Source: Methanomicrobiales archaeon (GTDB lineage: Archaea > Halobacteriota > Methanomicrobia > Methanomicrobiales > Methanoculleaceae). Taken from it: a stretch of 6,089 nt of DNA. The first letter of the stretch is position 1, and every line of letters begins with the position of its first letter. The notes beneath the pieces were generated by a model that was given only the letters and a program-made list of their open reading frames with translations, made no database searches and was not told where the DNA came from. Positions 5,453 to 6,089 of the stretch are shown here, piece by piece. Made by a program: the position numbers and the translations under genes. The stretch covers positions 1 to 6,089 of the forward strand of contig JAGVUK010000296.1 in the NCBI GenBank assembly GCA_019136335.1, written 5' to 3'.

Positions 5453-6089
5453 TCCTGCCCGACGACCTGAACATGATCTTCCGGGCTTCGTCATGCCAGA
5501 ACTGCGAGACCTGCCGGCGGGAGATGTGCGAGAACGACGCGTTCGTCCGGATCGTCGCCGGGAACCTGATCTCCGGGACCATCGACAAGAAGGCGATCGG
5601 CGCGTTCGACGGCCAGATCCTGCACCGGATCATACGGCAGCACGGTATGAAGCGGGCCGCCCGGTTCATCGACGATGTGACCAAGCTCTCGATCCGGGGC
5701 ATCATGCTCGAAGGGTTCTCGTTCGGTATCGACGACGAAGACCTGACCCGAACCGAGTACGGCCAGATCGACGAGGCCCTGAAGGGCGCCGTCGGTGACG
5801 TCGACCGCCGGATCAAGATCTTCAACGAAGGGCAGCTCGAGCCGATGCCGGGCCGGACGCTTGAGGAGACGCTTGAGATGCAGATCATGCAGGTGCTCGG
5901 CAAGGCCCGTGACCGCACCGGTGAGATCGCCGGGCGGCACCTCGGTATGGACAACAGCGCCGTGGTGATGGCGGTCTCCGGCGCCCGCGGGTCGATGCTG
6001 AACCTGACGCAGATGGCCGGGTGTCTCGGGCAGCAGTCGGTCCGCGGCGAGCGGATCATGCGTGGCTACGAGGACCGGACCCTCCCGCA
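5350..6089 (+). CDS. rpoA1: DNA-directed RNA polymerase subunit A', continuation in a second frame, cut by the window edge
   Basis: This is the rest of the broken rpoA' gene: an open frame from the second repeat copy to the window end with no stop. It encodes the A' region after the catalytic loop (pore, funnel and approach to the bridge helix). Readable landmarks, numbered as if one repeat copy were removed, are LWTNKQIFSLILPDDLNM, a cysteine cluster C571, C574, C577, C582, SGTIDKKAIGAFDGQILHRI, GIMLEGFSFGIDD, GKARDRTGEIAGRHLG, and SGARGSMLNLTQMAG followed by CLGQQSVRGERI near the end. The last is the conserved segment shortly before the bridge helix. Residues 536-768 are visible. No start codon with a ribosome binding site opens this frame; the first ATG is at 5473, 21 bases after the upstream stop, with no clear site. 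I read it as part of rpoA' displaced by a frameshift, not a separate gene. Confidence 0.85.

Noticed and set aside
5493..5798. 101-residue + strand frame after the frameshift
   Set aside because: It is very rich in Arg, Asp and Pro and overlaps the true A' continuation, which is in a different frame and has the conserved motifs.
5352..6059. 235-residue minus-strand frame opposite the end of rpoA'
   Set aside because: The sequence is Ser/Arg/Ile-rich with no domain, and the + strand here clearly encodes A' in another frame.

Overview
The window carries the start of an archaeal RNA polymerase operon. The large subunits are encoded separately as B'' and B' (split beta) and A' (the N-terminal part of split beta-prime), preceded by RpoH (the Rpb5 C-terminal-like subunit). 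This layout is typical of methanogens and related Euryarchaeota. Coding DNA is GC-rich over most of the window, ribosome binding sites match the archaeal 16S tail, and the proteins look to me like those of Methanomicrobiales (Methanoculleus-like). The lineage is a judgement from memory, not a search result.

Layout, all on the + strand: the 3' part of a tRNA-Lys(UUU) (1-49); a 79-base leader; rpoH (129-380); a 24-base gap with a strong ribosome binding site; rpoB'' (about 405-1964, probably starting at CTG); rpoB' (1961-3721, sharing ATGA with rpoB''); a 21-base gap; then rpoA', which begins at 3743 and runs off the right edge. The genes look co-transcribed. Their products would assemble into one enzyme: B'' and B' form the beta half of the active-site cleft, A' supplies the catalytic aspartate triad, and H sits at the downstream DNA jaw.

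The one striking irregularity is in rpoA'. A perfect 41-base tandem duplication (5309-5349 and 5350-5390) shifts the reading frame just after the catalytic region. The A' frame therefore ends early at 5452, with a Ser/Thr/Pro-rich tail of about 34 residues that is not A'-like. Genuine A' sequence resumes in another frame from the second repeat copy and stays open to the window end. Deleting one copy would restore one continuous A' frame with 768 residues visible. In an essential single-copy gene, the likeliest explanation is an assembly or sequencing artefact or a fresh mutation. A recoded or split A' is possible but less likely.

I found no mobile element, CRISPR array or novel accessory system. 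Apart from the duplication, the points worth checking are the probable CTG start of rpoB'', a four-cysteine cluster in A', and a step in base composition near position 600.
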